64,000 nucleotides of DNA from Limnohabitans sp. (GTDB lineage Bacteria > Pseudomonadota > Gammaproteobacteria > Burkholderiales > Burkholderiaceae_C): NCBI RefSeq assembly GCF_017848645.1, contig NZ_JAFEIF010000083.1:1-64000 (forward strand), read 5' to 3'. The first letter of the stretch is position 1. Each line of letters begins with the position of its first letter. The notes under the pieces were generated by a model. It had not been told where the DNA came from. It made no database searches and was given only the letters and a program-made list of their open reading frames with translations. This document shows positions 25,931 through 35,681 of the stretch, piece by piece. Position numbers and translations under genes: made by a program.

Positions 25931-28104
25931 GTGTTTGAGGCTCCGGCCTGCACCAGCGACGCAGCCCACCTCTGCGCCAAACCGCTGGCGCGCACGCTGG
26001 GGCGGTGGATGGCCGCTTCGAGCAAACCAGCTTCGGCCTCGACCAGGGTGAACTGCTCGCGGGCCCGGGTGATGCCGGTGTAGACCAGCTCTCGGCTGAG
26101 CACCTCGGCACCGCCCGGGGGCAACACCAGCGCGGTGTGCTCGAACTCCGAGCCCTGGCTTTTGTGCACCGTCATGACAAACGCGGTGTCGACCTGGGCC
26201 AAGCGCATGACGCTCACCGAACGCAAGGCTTCACCGTCCAAAAACCAGACCTTGGGCTTGCCTTCGGTGCCCGGCAACACCACGCCCACGTCGCCGTTGA
26301 AAACGCCCAACTGCGCATCGTTGCGCGTGACCATGACGGGCCGCCCCTCGTACCATTCGCCTTTGACTTGCAGCAGGCCCGCATCGGCCAAGGCTTTTTG
26401 CACCGCCGCATTCAACGCCAGCGTGCCCCAGTCGCCTTGGTGCACCGCGCACAAAATACGAAACCGTTCGAAAGCCTTGAGCACGCTGCGCACCCAGTTG
26501 GCGTGGCTTTCGCTGGACACCTCAGCGCCCTGCCCTGCCGGGCCAGTTTGCATGAGGCGCAGGTAATCGGCATACGAAGGCTTGCCCGCTGCGCCCAGCG
26601 CCAGGGCGCAAACGGCTTGGGGGCTGCTTGGCTGGAGGGCCAGCAGGGGAGAAAGTTGCTCTGTGGAAGTGGTCTGCGGCCGCGATAAATTTCCAGCCAA
26701 GCCATCGCGGCCAGACGCCGCTCCTACAAAGACGTCGCGAGCTGCAATGGCATCGCCCCGGTTCACGGCCAGGGCCAACTGGCCAATGGCGCCTTTGAAG
26801 CGTCGGCTTTGGCGCAGCATCACGGTTTGCTGGGCCAGCACGGGGGCCGGATCGGGCAGCACAAATTCGGCAGCCAATGTCTGCCCGGCTGCGTGCAGCA
26901 CAAACTGCGCCGTGGCCGCGCTGTAGCGGCCCGCTGCCGCGTCTTGGCACAAGTCGCCCAGCACAGCCCCGGCCTCGACCGAGGCCAGCTGGTCTTTGTC
27001 GCCCAACAGCACCAAGCGCGCCGTGGGCGGCAAGGCCTGCAGCAACGCGTCCATCATTTCCAGGTGCACCATCGAGGCTTCGTCCACGATCAGCACATCC
27101 ACATCGAGCGGGTTGGCCGCGTGGTGGCGAAACTGGCGTGTGTCGGGCCGCGCCCCCAGCAGCGAATGCAGCGTGCGCGCCGGGCCCATGCGGGCAATCA
27201 ACGCACGCAGGTCCAGACCTGCATCGGCAGGCACAGGCAAGCGGGTCAGTGCATCGTCGATCGACTGCTTCAGGCGCGCCGCCGCCTTGCCCGTGGGCGC
27301 AGCCAGCGCCACGCGCAGCGGCGGGCCTTCGGGGTGCAGCGCCAGCAGCAGCGCCAGCAAACGGGCCGCGGTGTAGGTCTTGCCTGTGCCGGGCCCACCG
27401 GTGATGACCGACAGCCGTGCGCGCAGCGCTACGGCGCAGGCCACTTTCTGCCAATCGGTGGTATTGGGTTCTTCGAGGTTGGGCACAAAAAATCGGTCCA
27501 GCCATTCGCGTGCCGCCGCTTCAGGCACGGCCAGGGGCTCGCTGGCACGCTGCAGCAGGCTTTGGCCTACGCGCTGCTCATAGCCCGCATAACGGCGCAG
27601 GTACAAAAGTGGCACATCGGCCGATCCGCCCAGCACCATCGGCTGGCCTTGGTCGGGGGCGTCGGCCAAGCGCACACAAACGCTGGACGAGTGGCCTTGC
27701 AAATCGGCTTGCAAAGCGGCTTGCCAATTGGCCAGCGTGCTGGGCAGGTGCGCCCACATGGCCTTCAGGCCCTGCGCACCGTCCGCCGCCGCCGCAGGCC
27801 AGCCCAGCAAGGCCACGGGTGGCTGGCACAGCTCGGCCACGGCCAGGCAGGTGTGGCCACGCCCTTCCATGTGCGCCAAGATGGCCGCAGCCACCAACAA
27901 AGGCGCAGCGGCCCCGGCATCCAGGCGCAGCACTTGCGCGGCGAAAGCGCTGTCGATGTGGCGCAGCAGGCCTTGACCGGTCCACAGGTTCAGCCATTGC
28001 ACCGTTTGCGCGGCGGTCAGGCCTTGGGCGGGCAGGTCCATGAGCCAGTCCATTTGCGCGGCGGGCACGGTCGTCATGCGTGAGGTTTTTTTCAAGCTCA
28101 TCAC
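25918..28104 (-). CDS. recD: exodeoxyribonuclease V, subunit RecD
   Basis: 728-residue fast 5'-3' helicase of RecBCD. Walker A GGPGTGKT is at 236-243, Walker B VLIVDEAS near 337-344, and the C-terminal helicase motif VMTVHKSQGSEF is intact. It is last in recC-recB-recD; its ATG overlaps the recB stop as ATGA. Residues about 459-482 (VGAASGRDGLAGNLSRPQ and following) are encoded by a 67-base REP-like doublet inserted in frame, in the helicase part just after AVNRGDAIAARD. The insertion leaves all visible motifs intact, so the protein may still work. Confidence 0.93.
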   Translation of the reverse strand: MMSLKKTSRMTTVPAAQMDWLMDLPAQGLTAAQTVQWLNLWTGQGLLRHIDSAFAAQVLRLDAGAAAPLLVAAAILAHMEGRGHTCLAVAELCQPPVALLGWPAAAADGAQGLKAMWAHLPSTLANWQAALQADLQGHSSSVCVRLADAPDQGQPMVLGGSADVPLLYLRRYAGYEQRVGQSLLQRASEPLAVPEAAAREWLDRFFVPNLEEPNTTDWQKVACAVALRARLSVITGGPGTGKTYTAARLLALLLALHPEGPPLRVALAAPTGKAAARLKQSIDDALTRLPVPADAGLDLRALIARMGPARTLHSLLGARPDTRQFRHHAANPLDVDVLIVDEASMVHLEMMDALLQALPPTARLVLLGDKDQLASVEAGAVLGDLCQDAAAGRYSAATAQFVLHAAGQTLAAEFVLPDPAPVLAQQTVMLRQSRRFKGAIGQLALAVNRGDAIAARDVFVGAASGRDGLAGNLSRPQTTSTEQLSPLLALQPSSPQAVCALALGAAGKPSYADYLRLMQTGPAGQGAEVSSESHANWVRSVLKAFERFRILCAVHQGDWGTLALNAAVQKALADAGLLQVKGEWYEGRPVMVTRNDAQLGVFNGDVGVVLPGTEGKPKVWFLDGEALRSVSVMRLAQVDTAFVMTVHKSQGSEFEHTALVLPPGGAEVLSRELVYTGITRAREQFTLVEAEAGLLEAAIHRPSVRASGLAQRWAASLVQAGASNTQLA
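26662..26728. repeat. REP-like doublet inside recD, copy D
   Basis: Two 25-base elements in opposite orientation, 26662-26686 (plus) and 26704-26728 (minus), separated by 17 bases, heads outward. The minus-strand copy starts TGTAGGAGCGGCGTCTGGCC; the plus copy is a diverged version starting TGTGGAAGTGGTCT. Both end GGCCGCGAT. The core differs from copies A-C (GCGGC rather than GCCCAC) but head and tail match, so it is a second subfamily. It is read through in recD as GTA-GGA, avoiding the TAG stop. Confidence 0.8.
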
Positions 28105-31100
28105 GCCACCTCTTCGTTCAGCATGGCGTCCAGGCCATCAAGCAGCGCCAATGGCGCGGGCAAGGTACAGCAGCCACCCGCAGGCCCGTCGATGCCGCGC
28201 AAAAACAAATACACCGCGCCGCCCAGCTGCTGCGCCGGGTCGTAGGCAGTTCCTAAACGGGCGCGCAACAAGCGGTGCAGCGCCAGCATGTACAGCGCGG
28301 CCTGCACCTCGTAACGGTGTTGGGCCATGGCCGCATCCAGGGCCTGTGCGGTGTAGGCCGCGTCATCGGTCCCCAGGTAATTCGATTTGTAGTCGAGCAC
28401 CCAGTAGCGGCCTTGATGCTCGAACACCAGATCGGCAAAGCCCATCAGCATGCCGTGCAGTTGCGCGTCGGGCAGTTGCGGGCGGCTCACTCCGGGCAAC
28501 AGGTGCTGCTGGCACAGGGCATCGACCTGGCGTGCATGCAGGCGCTCGGCGGGCAACCAAAATTCCATCTCGGGCAGCAGGTCACCCAGCGCGTTCAGTG
28601 GCGCGTTCGGACCGCGCAAAGGTTGGGTCACGACTCGGCTGAGCCACTGCAGCACGAGGTCGGCCTGGGCTGCATAGCCTGCGTTCTCGCAGCGGTATTT
28701 CAGGCGCTCGGCCTTGGACGCATCGAGCGCAAAGCCATCGGCCGCCAACCATTCGAGTTGGTCGTGCAAAAAGTTGCCTGCCGTGGGGCCTTTGGCAAAG
28801 CCATGCCACGGGGCCAAAGCACCGGGGCTGGCCACCGAGGCCATGGGCATGGCCGCATCCTCAGGCGGTTCGTCGTCGGCGGGGCGCGGCGGATTCAGGT
28901 GCAAGACCAAGGGCGTCAGGGTCTGCGAAGACAGGTCACGCGTCAGGCGCGAAAAACTCGCGATCGTCCACGACTTGTCGATGCGGGCGGTGCAACTCAG
29001 CGCCTCGCGCAGTGCGGTGGTGTGCGCTGGTCTTTGCCACAGTGTCAGCGGCACCCGGGTGGGAGCGACTTGCATGTGCACCGACAAGGCCTGGCCTTGC
29101 GCATCCGTCTGCAGGGCTTGCAACTTGTTCAGCCAATCGGCGGCTTCTAATTCATCACCGCTGCCCAGCAAATGCCCGGCGGCACTGCCATGGTTCACGC
29201 AGGTTTTGCCGTTGCCGCGCTTGACCGCACTCCAGCCCACCCACAGCGCGTGGCGCGCCCGCGTGAGCGCGACGTACCACAGGCGCAGGTCTTCACGCAG
29301 GCGGTCGTGGTCCGCGAGCTTGGAGTCTTCCTTGTCAAAGTCCAGCGTCCAGTGGCGGTTGCCCTCGCCCTCGCCCTTGCCCTCGCCATCACGACCCTCC
29401 AACTGCAGCACGGCGGCTTTGTCGGCCGTGACCACGCGGTGGCTGTGCGCAAAGGGCAGGCACACCACCGGGTACTCCAAGCCCTTGCTGGCGTGGATGG
29501 TGATGAGCTTGACCAAGTCCGCGTCGCTTTCAAGCCGCACGGTTTGTTCTTCGCCACCGCTGGTGTTGCCCGACTGCGCTTCGTCCATCTGCTGGGCCAA
29601 CCAGCGGATCAGGGCCTGCTCGCCATCGATCTGGCTGCTGGCCGCTTGCAGCAATTCGGCCAGGTGCAGCACATTGGTCAGACGGCGCTCGCCATCCGTC
29701 TGGCCTCGCCAGCGCCCGGCCAACTTCAGCACATGCAGCGACTGGCGCAGCATGGCCAGCACGCCCTGGCTTTGCCAAGTCTGGTGCAGTTCGCGCATTT
29801 GCTCGGCGCGGGTGTCCAGCAGTTCGTCTTGTGTGGCCAGGTCGTACAGCTCGGCCAGCGACAGGCCCACCGTGCGCGTGCCCAACGCGGCGCGCACGCG
29901 GCGCATGTCTTGCGGCTCGGCCACGCCGCGCAGCCACAGGCACAGGTCTTGCGCTTCGTCGCTGGCAAACACCGAGTCGCGGTCTGACAAATACACCGAG
30001 GCCACGCCACGCACCCGCAGCGCGTCGCGCACGGCTGCGGCCTCTTTGCCGGTGCGCACCAGCACGGCAATGTCTTTGGGCTGCAAGGGTTTTTCGCCGT
30101 TTTGTGCATCGGCAAAACGCGCTTGTGGGTCGTTCAGCCAGGCCACGATTTGCTCGGCGCACAGGGCCGACAGATGCGTCTGTGCATCGCGTGTGCTGCG
30201 CAAAGTGGCGTCGTGCACCACGGTCATGGCTTGCACATCGCCTGAGCTTGTTCTGAAGACTTCATCGCGCCCCTTCGCGCCCACGGGCTGGAAGGGCAGC
30301 GGATCTTCACCGCCTTGTTTGTAGCCAAAGGCGTCTGGCGCCATGTCGAACCAGCGGTTGACCACGGCCACCACCGCTTGCGTAGAGCGAAAGTTGGTAC
30401 CCAGCACATGGTGGCGACCGGTGGTGGCGCGGCGCGCGGCCAAGTAACTGTGGATGTCCGCACCCCGAAAACCATAGATGGACTGCTTGGGGTCGCCAAT
30501 CAGCAGCAGCGCGATCTCGGGCAGGTTCTCGGCCGTGCGGTAGATGCGGTCAAAGATGCGGAACTGCAGCGGCGAGGTGTCCTGGAACTCGTCAATCATC
30601 GCCACCGGGAACTGCTCACGCAGGCGCTGCGCCAAGCGCTCACCCGATTCGGGGTCGGCCAGCGCGACATCCAGGCGCTGCAGCATGTCGGCAAAGCCAA
30701 ACAGACCGCTGCGCCGCTTGAGCTCGGCCATGCGCTGCAGCACATGGGTGCGGGCGTGCAGGCGGGCAACTTGGGTGGGATCGGGCAAGGCAAACAAAGC
30801 GGCTTGCAGATCGGCGTAGGCTTGGCTTTCGGGCGGCAAATCCACGGGCGCTTCGCCGGGCTTGCGGCATTCGAGCAGACCTTGGGGCGTGAAGCGTGAC
30901 CAGCCGGCTTTCATGGCTTTTTCCAGGCGCTTGCCATCTTCTGGCCCTTGCGCCCAGTCTTTGAGCACAGCCAACCACTCGGCGCATTTTTTGTACGTCA
31001 GCTTGCGTCCATCCCAGCTGGATTTGTGATGCTCCAGCTGCGCCTCGATCCAGCCCAACAAGTTGTCGGCCTTTTCAATCCACCCCTGTTTCAGTGCCTG

Positions 31101-31835
31101 CAGTTGCGAGTCGCGCTCGGCCATGGCCGCGCCGAACACCTGCGCCAGCGTGCCGGGTTCGGCATCGTCCAGCGGCACTGCTATCAGGGCGCGCATGTCT
31201 TGTTCAAGCGCGGGCACATCGCGCCAAACGCCCAGCACCTGGGTCACCAGGACCGTGCCCATGGGGTAGAGCTGCTGCCGCCAGTAGTCCTGCACCGCTT
31301 CGAGTCGCAGCGCGGCTTCGTCGCCCACCAGGTTTTCTTCAAACAAGCTGCCGCTGTCAAACGCATGTTCGCGCAGCATGCGCTGGCACCAGGCGTCGAT
31401 GGTGTACACGGCCGCGTCGTCCATGGCCTGCGCGGCCAGCGCCAAGCGGTGGGCGGCTTGCTCGCGTGGCTCGCCTTCGGGGTATTCGTCCTTCAGTTTT
31501 TGCAGGAAGGCGTCGTCGGTTTGGGCCATGCCCCGAAACACCTGCGCGGCCTCGGTCAAGCGGGCGCGGATGCGGTCCGACAACTCGCGTGTGGCGGCGC
31601 GGGTGAAGGTCATGACCAGCACGTCTTGCGGCAGCATGGGGCGCACAGGTGCCGTGCCCTCTTGGCCGTGGCCCAGCACCAGGCGCACATACAGCGCGGC
31701 AATGGTCCAGGTTTTGCCCGTGCCAGCGCTCGCCTCGATCAGGTGGCTGCCGCGCAGTGGAAAGGTGTGGGCATTGAGGGCGTGGGGGGCGACAGCATTG
31801 GAGGCGACGGCATTGGGGGCGTGGGTGGTGCTCAT
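28101..31835 (-). CDS. recB: exodeoxyribonuclease V, subunit RecB
   Basis: 1244-residue helicase-nuclease of RecBCD, which resects double-strand breaks and loads RecA. UvrD-like Walker A EASAGTGKT is at 34-42, the DEXX motif is MIDEFQD, and the C-terminal nuclease domain keeps Asp1135 (FADLVF), Asp1148 and Lys1150 (VLDYKSN). It overlaps recC by ATGA at the 5' end and recD by ATGA at the 3' end, so the three are translationally coupled. The first 20 or so residues are an Ala/Asn-rich repeat of little interest. Confidence 0.97.
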   Translation of the reverse strand: MSTTHAPNAVASNAVAPHALNAHTFPLRGSHLIEASAGTGKTWTIAALYVRLVLGHGQEGTAPVRPMLPQDVLVMTFTRAATRELSDRIRARLTEAAQVFRGMAQTDDAFLQKLKDEYPEGEPREQAAHRLALAAQAMDDAAVYTIDAWCQRMLREHAFDSGSLFEENLVGDEAALRLEAVQDYWRQQLYPMGTVLVTQVLGVWRDVPALEQDMRALIAVPLDDAEPGTLAQVFGAAMAERDSQLQALKQGWIEKADNLLGWIEAQLEHHKSSWDGRKLTYKKCAEWLAVLKDWAQGPEDGKRLEKAMKAGWSRFTPQGLLECRKPGEAPVDLPPESQAYADLQAALFALPDPTQVARLHARTHVLQRMAELKRRSGLFGFADMLQRLDVALADPESGERLAQRLREQFPVAMIDEFQDTSPLQFRIFDRIYRTAENLPEIALLLIGDPKQSIYGFRGADIHSYLAARRATTGRHHVLGTNFRSTQAVVAVVNRWFDMAPDAFGYKQGGEDPLPFQPVGAKGRDEVFRTSSGDVQAMTVVHDATLRSTRDAQTHLSALCAEQIVAWLNDPQARFADAQNGEKPLQPKDIAVLVRTGKEAAAVRDALRVRGVASVYLSDRDSVFASDEAQDLCLWLRGVAEPQDMRRVRAALGTRTVGLSLAELYDLATQDELLDTRAEQMRELHQTWQSQGVLAMLRQSLHVLKLAGRWRGQTDGERRLTNVLHLAELLQAASSQIDGEQALIRWLAQQMDEAQSGNTSGGEEQTVRLESDADLVKLITIHASKGLEYPVVCLPFAHSHRVVTADKAAVLQLEGRDGEGKGEGEGNRHWTLDFDKEDSKLADHDRLREDLRLWYVALTRARHALWVGWSAVKRGNGKTCVNHGSAAGHLLGSGDELEAADWLNKLQALQTDAQGQALSVHMQVAPTRVPLTLWQRPAHTTALREALSCTARIDKSWTIASFSRLTRDLSSQTLTPLVLHLNPPRPADDEPPEDAAMPMASVASPGALAPWHGFAKGPTAGNFLHDQLEWLAADGFALDASKAERLKYRCENAGYAAQADLVLQWLSRVVTQPLRGPNAPLNALGDLLPEMEFWLPAERLHARQVDALCQQHLLPGVSRPQLPDAQLHGMLMGFADLVFEHQGRYWVLDYKSNYLGTDDAAYTAQALDAAMAQHRYEVQAALYMLALHRLLRARLGTAYDPAQQLGGAVYLFLRGIDGPAGGCCTLPAPLALLDGLDAMLNEEVA

Positions 31836-34800
31836 GCCAGCTCTCCCTCTTCGCTGTCGTGGGGCGCATCGGGCAAGGCCTCGATCTCGGCTTGCTCGGC
31901 CCAGGCCTTCAAGGGCGCGTAAACGGTTTGGGCCAAGCGCTCGAAAGCGCCCGTCTCCAGCAAGGCTCCGATGTGGATGTAGGTGCGGGCCAGCGCTGGG
32001 TCTTTGTCTTTTTCGGCGCGTTTGAAGTCACTGCCCTCGTAGGCATCGGCCAGCGCGTTGAGGTTGTCCGGGTCTTTGAGCCACTGCAACGCCACACCGG
32101 GCGGCAGCGGCAGCGGCCAACACATGCCCTCGGCCCAAACGGCCAGCAGCGCGGTCAACTGGGCGCGGGCGGCCTCTGGCTCTGGCTCGGTCATGCGCAG
32201 CACGGCGTTGCGGCCCACCACCACACACTTCAAGGGCTGGTCCATGGCGGCAGCGGCCAAAGACAGCAACCAGATGTCGATCAGCTTGTCCGGATGGACC
32301 TGTGGTGTTTTGGTTTTCAGGTTGGCCAAATCGCTGGCGCGAAGGTGCAAGGACATGTGCCCCACCTCACCCATACGCACATCGCCCAGCGCGTCCTGCA
32401 AGGCCACTTGGGGGTGGGCCAGATCCACCAGCAGGCGCTCGGCCGCATCGGGGTAAGCCTGCCGCTCGCGCAGCGCTGCGCTCAGCATGGCCTGCAGGCG
32501 GGTCTTGAGATGCTCCGCGGCGAGCTTGCCCACACCCGCCAGCGGCAAGGCCCCGGCTTGGCGCAGGCGCTGCACCACCAGCTGCACATGCGCGGGCAAG
32601 GTGTTTGCACTCAACTCGGTCGGCACATGCTGCAGCTCGTGGTCGATCAACTGGTACAGGTCCAGACCCGCCAATCCAAAGAGTTCCTCGTCGTGCAACT
32701 CGCTGCGCTCGTCTTCCAGGTGCACCTGCAGGCGTTCGCGAAAAAAAGCGCCTACAGGTTTGCGCAAAAACCGGGCGAGTTGGGTGAGGGTGATGACGGG
32801 CACGCCCTGCGCGGATTCGAGCGGTGGCAAGAGCGAAACCGGTCCTTCGAGGGGTGCCTCGCGGGGTTGGGTGTCCTGCGCCGCGCGCCACTCCTTGGCA
32901 TAGGTCAACAAACCACTGCCCTCTTCAAAATAGGTGCGGCTGAAAGCCTGCAGCGGATGCACAGTGGTCAGACCTTTGGCCGTGCCCTTGCCCCAGAGCA
33001 AGTCGATCTCGTCGCGCAGTTGCGACACCAGCACCGAAGGGGGTTGTTCGCTGTTGTCGCGCACGCTGCGGCCGCTCCAGCTGACATAAAGCACTTGTCG
33101 CGCCGACAGCAAGGCTTCGAGCATGAGCTGGCGGTCGTCGTCACGGCGCGAACGGTCGCCGGGGCGGCTCATGCCGGTCAGGCCCATCAGGTCGAAGTCG
33201 GCGCGCGGGCTGCGGCGCGGGTAATCGCCATCGTTCATGCCGAGCAGGCACACGGCCTTGAAAGGGATGGCCCGCATGGGCATGAGCGTGCAAAAGGTCA
33301 CGCCCCCGGCCCGAAAGCGCTGCTCCAGCCGGGGTGTTTTGAGCGCCTCGAGCCAAGCCGAACGGGCCACGGCCAACGGCACGGCCTCTGCAAAGCCAGC
33401 TTGGCCACAGGCGCGCACCCAATCGGTCAGCGCTTGGTCCAAGGCAGACAGCGCGTTGCGGTCGTTGTCGTCACGCGGCTTGAACATCGCGGCCAGCAAG
33501 GCGCGGCCACGCTCGGCCCATTGCGCGGGCGTGGCGTCTTGTGTGGCGGTTTGCCACCAGTCGATCAAAGCTTGCAACAGGTGCGCCAGCGACCCGGCCA
33601 GCTCGGCATCGAGCCCGCCCACTTCGGGGTAAGGCGTGGCCCCGGGTGCATCGGCATCCACAGGGTCTGCCCCGCAGGCATAACCCATGAGCATGCGCTG
33701 CACACCAAACAATGCAGAGTTGTCCTCGCCGCACATGCCCAGCCCCAAGCCTGCGCGGTGCGGGGCCGACAAGCCCCAACGGATACCCGAGCCCGCCATC
33801 CAGCGGGTGAGCGTGGGCAAGCCTGCTTCGCTCAGGCCAAAGCGGGCAGCGAGCGCTGGCACCTCGAGCAGCTCGACCAGTTCACTCATGCGGCTGCGCT
33901 GCTGCGGCAAAGCCAGCAACCATTCGACCGCGTGGATCAACGGACTGATGGCCTGTGCACCCAGGTCGGCAATGTCATAGGGGATGAACCGTGCATCGGC
34001 GCGCTTGTACTGGCCAAACACGGCGCGGATCGCCGGGGCCATGATTTCGATGTCGGGCACCATGACCACCACGTCGCGGGGTGACACAGGCTGATCGCCC
34101 GGCGGGTTGTGGAACCATTGCAGCAGTTGGTCGTGCAGCACCTCCAGCTCGCGCACCGGGCTGTGCGCGATTTTGAAAACGACCGACTGATCGCCCTGGT
34201 CCCATGGCTCCACAGGGGCACCGCCGCTGGAAGGCTCCAAGTCGCGAATGCGCCGCTGCAACTGGGACAACATGCGCGTGCCGTCTTCGCCGGGCACATC
34301 GTCAAAAAAGTCCAGTCGTGGCCACTGCGTGACTTGCTGGGCCGCCTGCAGGTCGTCAAAGGCGTCAAGCTGGCGGATGAAGTCACGCCCCTGCCGCCCC
34401 CAGGCGGCCAAGAGCGTGGGCGCGTGCAAATGCATCTTCGCCAGCGGCAAAGCGGCCAACGCCTCACCCCGATACTCGTGTCGACGTCGCTCGGCCTGCA
34501 GCCACTCGCGCCCGTCGATGATGTCGCCCCAGTGGTACTGGCATGGGTTGGGCACGGCCAGCATCACCTGGCTGTGTGCGGCCAAGGCCGCCAATATCTC
34601 CAGCAGCTGCCCGGGCATGTGGCTCATGCCAAACACAGACACGCGTCGCGCCACCGGGCTGGCCAGCGGCTGGCCCGACTGCAGGTGCGCCAGCGCCCGC
34701 GCATGCAGCGCGGGGCGGGTGGCTTGGCGCTGGCTGTCATCCAAGGTGGCGAGCACGCGCCGCCACAACTCGGCCTGCCAGAGCTGGTCTTCGCCCAGCG

Positions 34801-35335
34801 CATCGTGGCCAGCGGCCTTGCGCAACATGTTGCGCCCGGCGGCCCAGTCTTGCAGCCAATCGGGGCGGTAGATTTGATACTGGTCAAACAGGTCGGCCAG
34901 TCGGCTGGCCAGTTGCAGCAAGCGGTCGGGTTCGTCGCCGCGCAAAAAGCCTGCCACGGGTTGGAACACCGGGTCTTGCAGGCAGCTGGGCAGCAAGGCC
35001 ATCAGCCGCCAGGTCATGGGCAGTTTGTCGAGCGGTGAGTCGGGCGGCACATTCTGCGTGCCCAGCACCTGACGGTAAGTGCGCCACAAAAAGCGCGAGG
35101 GCAACTCCACCCGCGTGGCCGCACACACCCCACCTTGGCGGGCCAGCTCGATCTTGATCCACTCGGCCATGCCGTTGCTCTGCACCAGCACCACCTCACT
35201 CTCGAGCGGGTGCAAAGGGTGCGTGCGCAGCCAAGCCGTCAGGGTGTCGGCCAGCACCTCGGAGCGGTGGCTGTGCAAGGCGATGAAGCCGGGGGAAATG
35301 GAGGAGACAGGCATGCGGTGAACAAGTGCAGACAT
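31832..35335 (-). CDS. recC: exodeoxyribonuclease V, subunit RecC
   Basis: About 1167-residue Chi-recognition subunit. The N-terminus FIALHSHRSEVLADTL and LVQSNGMAEWIKIELA are typical, and the inactive helicase and nuclease-like folds follow across the length. The start is ATG 35335 or ATG 35314 (MPVSSISPGF); neither has a strong ribosome site. A possible -10 TATTCT (minus strand 35356-35351) would leave a very short leader for the first and about 30 bases for the second. First gene of recC-recB-recD. Confidence 0.95.
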   Translation of the reverse strand: MSALVHRMPVSSISPGFIALHSHRSEVLADTLTAWLRTHPLHPLESEVVLVQSNGMAEWIKIELARQGGVCAATRVELPSRFLWRTYRQVLGTQNVPPDSPLDKLPMTWRLMALLPSCLQDPVFQPVAGFLRGDEPDRLLQLASRLADLFDQYQIYRPDWLQDWAAGRNMLRKAAGHDALGEDQLWQAELWRRVLATLDDSQRQATRPALHARALAHLQSGQPLASPVARRVSVFGMSHMPGQLLEILAALAAHSQVMLAVPNPCQYHWGDIIDGREWLQAERRRHEYRGEALAALPLAKMHLHAPTLLAAWGRQGRDFIRQLDAFDDLQAAQQVTQWPRLDFFDDVPGEDGTRMLSQLQRRIRDLEPSSGGAPVEPWDQGDQSVVFKIAHSPVRELEVLHDQLLQWFHNPPGDQPVSPRDVVVMVPDIEIMAPAIRAVFGQYKRADARFIPYDIADLGAQAISPLIHAVEWLLALPQQRSRMSELVELLEVPALAARFGLSEAGLPTLTRWMAGSGIRWGLSAPHRAGLGLGMCGEDNSALFGVQRMLMGYACGADPVDADAPGATPYPEVGGLDAELAGSLAHLLQALIDWWQTATQDATPAQWAERGRALLAAMFKPRDDNDRNALSALDQALTDWVRACGQAGFAEAVPLAVARSAWLEALKTPRLEQRFRAGGVTFCTLMPMRAIPFKAVCLLGMNDGDYPRRSPRADFDLMGLTGMSRPGDRSRRDDDRQLMLEALLSARQVLYVSWSGRSVRDNSEQPPSVLVSQLRDEIDLLWGKGTAKGLTTVHPLQAFSRTYFEEGSGLLTYAKEWRAAQDTQPREAPLEGPVSLLPPLESAQGVPVITLTQLARFLRKPVGAFFRERLQVHLEDERSELHDEELFGLAGLDLYQLIDHELQHVPTELSANTLPAHVQLVVQRLRQAGALPLAGVGKLAAEHLKTRLQAMLSAALRERQAYPDAAERLLVDLAHPQVALQDALGDVRMGEVGHMSLHLRASDLANLKTKTPQVHPDKLIDIWLLSLAAAAMDQPLKCVVVGRNAVLRMTEPEPEAARAQLTALLAVWAEGMCWPLPLPPGVALQWLKDPDNLNALADAYEGSDFKRAEKDKDPALARTYIHIGALLETGAFERLAQTVYAPLKAWAEQAEIEALPDAPHDSEEGELA

Positions 35336-35681
35336 GGAAGCGAAGGGACAAGAATAGCCGCAATCGTGCCCGCCACCAGGCTCATGGCAAGAGCCCTGCA
35401 CTGCCCAATTTTTAAGCACCAGCCGCCACGCCAGTCAGGATGCGGCTTGGCGCAGTTGTTCAAGGACTTATCCACACCTTTGGGCACGGTGTTTGGGGGT
35501 AAACCAGCACTGGGGGAAACCTCCCTTCATCACACAGGCATACCAAAGTCGTGGCATCCAGGCGCACTGGCCGCGGCCCCAGCACTCGGGTCACTAAGTG
35601 CTGAGCGCCGTAAGGGAATACGCTGAAGGGAAAAACCGGCAGCCAGACCATACTTTGCTCATCGATACACAAGGAACCCCC
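35336..35681. other. recC / Bug-gene divergent intergenic region
   Basis: 346 bases without a gene. It holds the recC promoter area, one perfect DnaA box TTATCCACA at 35468-35476, and the leader of the Bug-type gene, which ends in AAGGAA. I see no hairpin with a T tract and no coding signal. A single DnaA box does not make an origin; it could place recC or its neighbour under DnaA influence, which is speculation. Confidence 0.5.

Noticed and set aside
31859-34084. Long plus-strand open frame (741 codons) opposite recC
   Set aside because: Composition is that of an antisense shadow and recC is unmistakable.
35468-35476. Perfect DnaA box as sign of a replication origin
   Set aside because: Only one box is present, with no AT-rich unwinding element or dnaA/dnaN neighbours.
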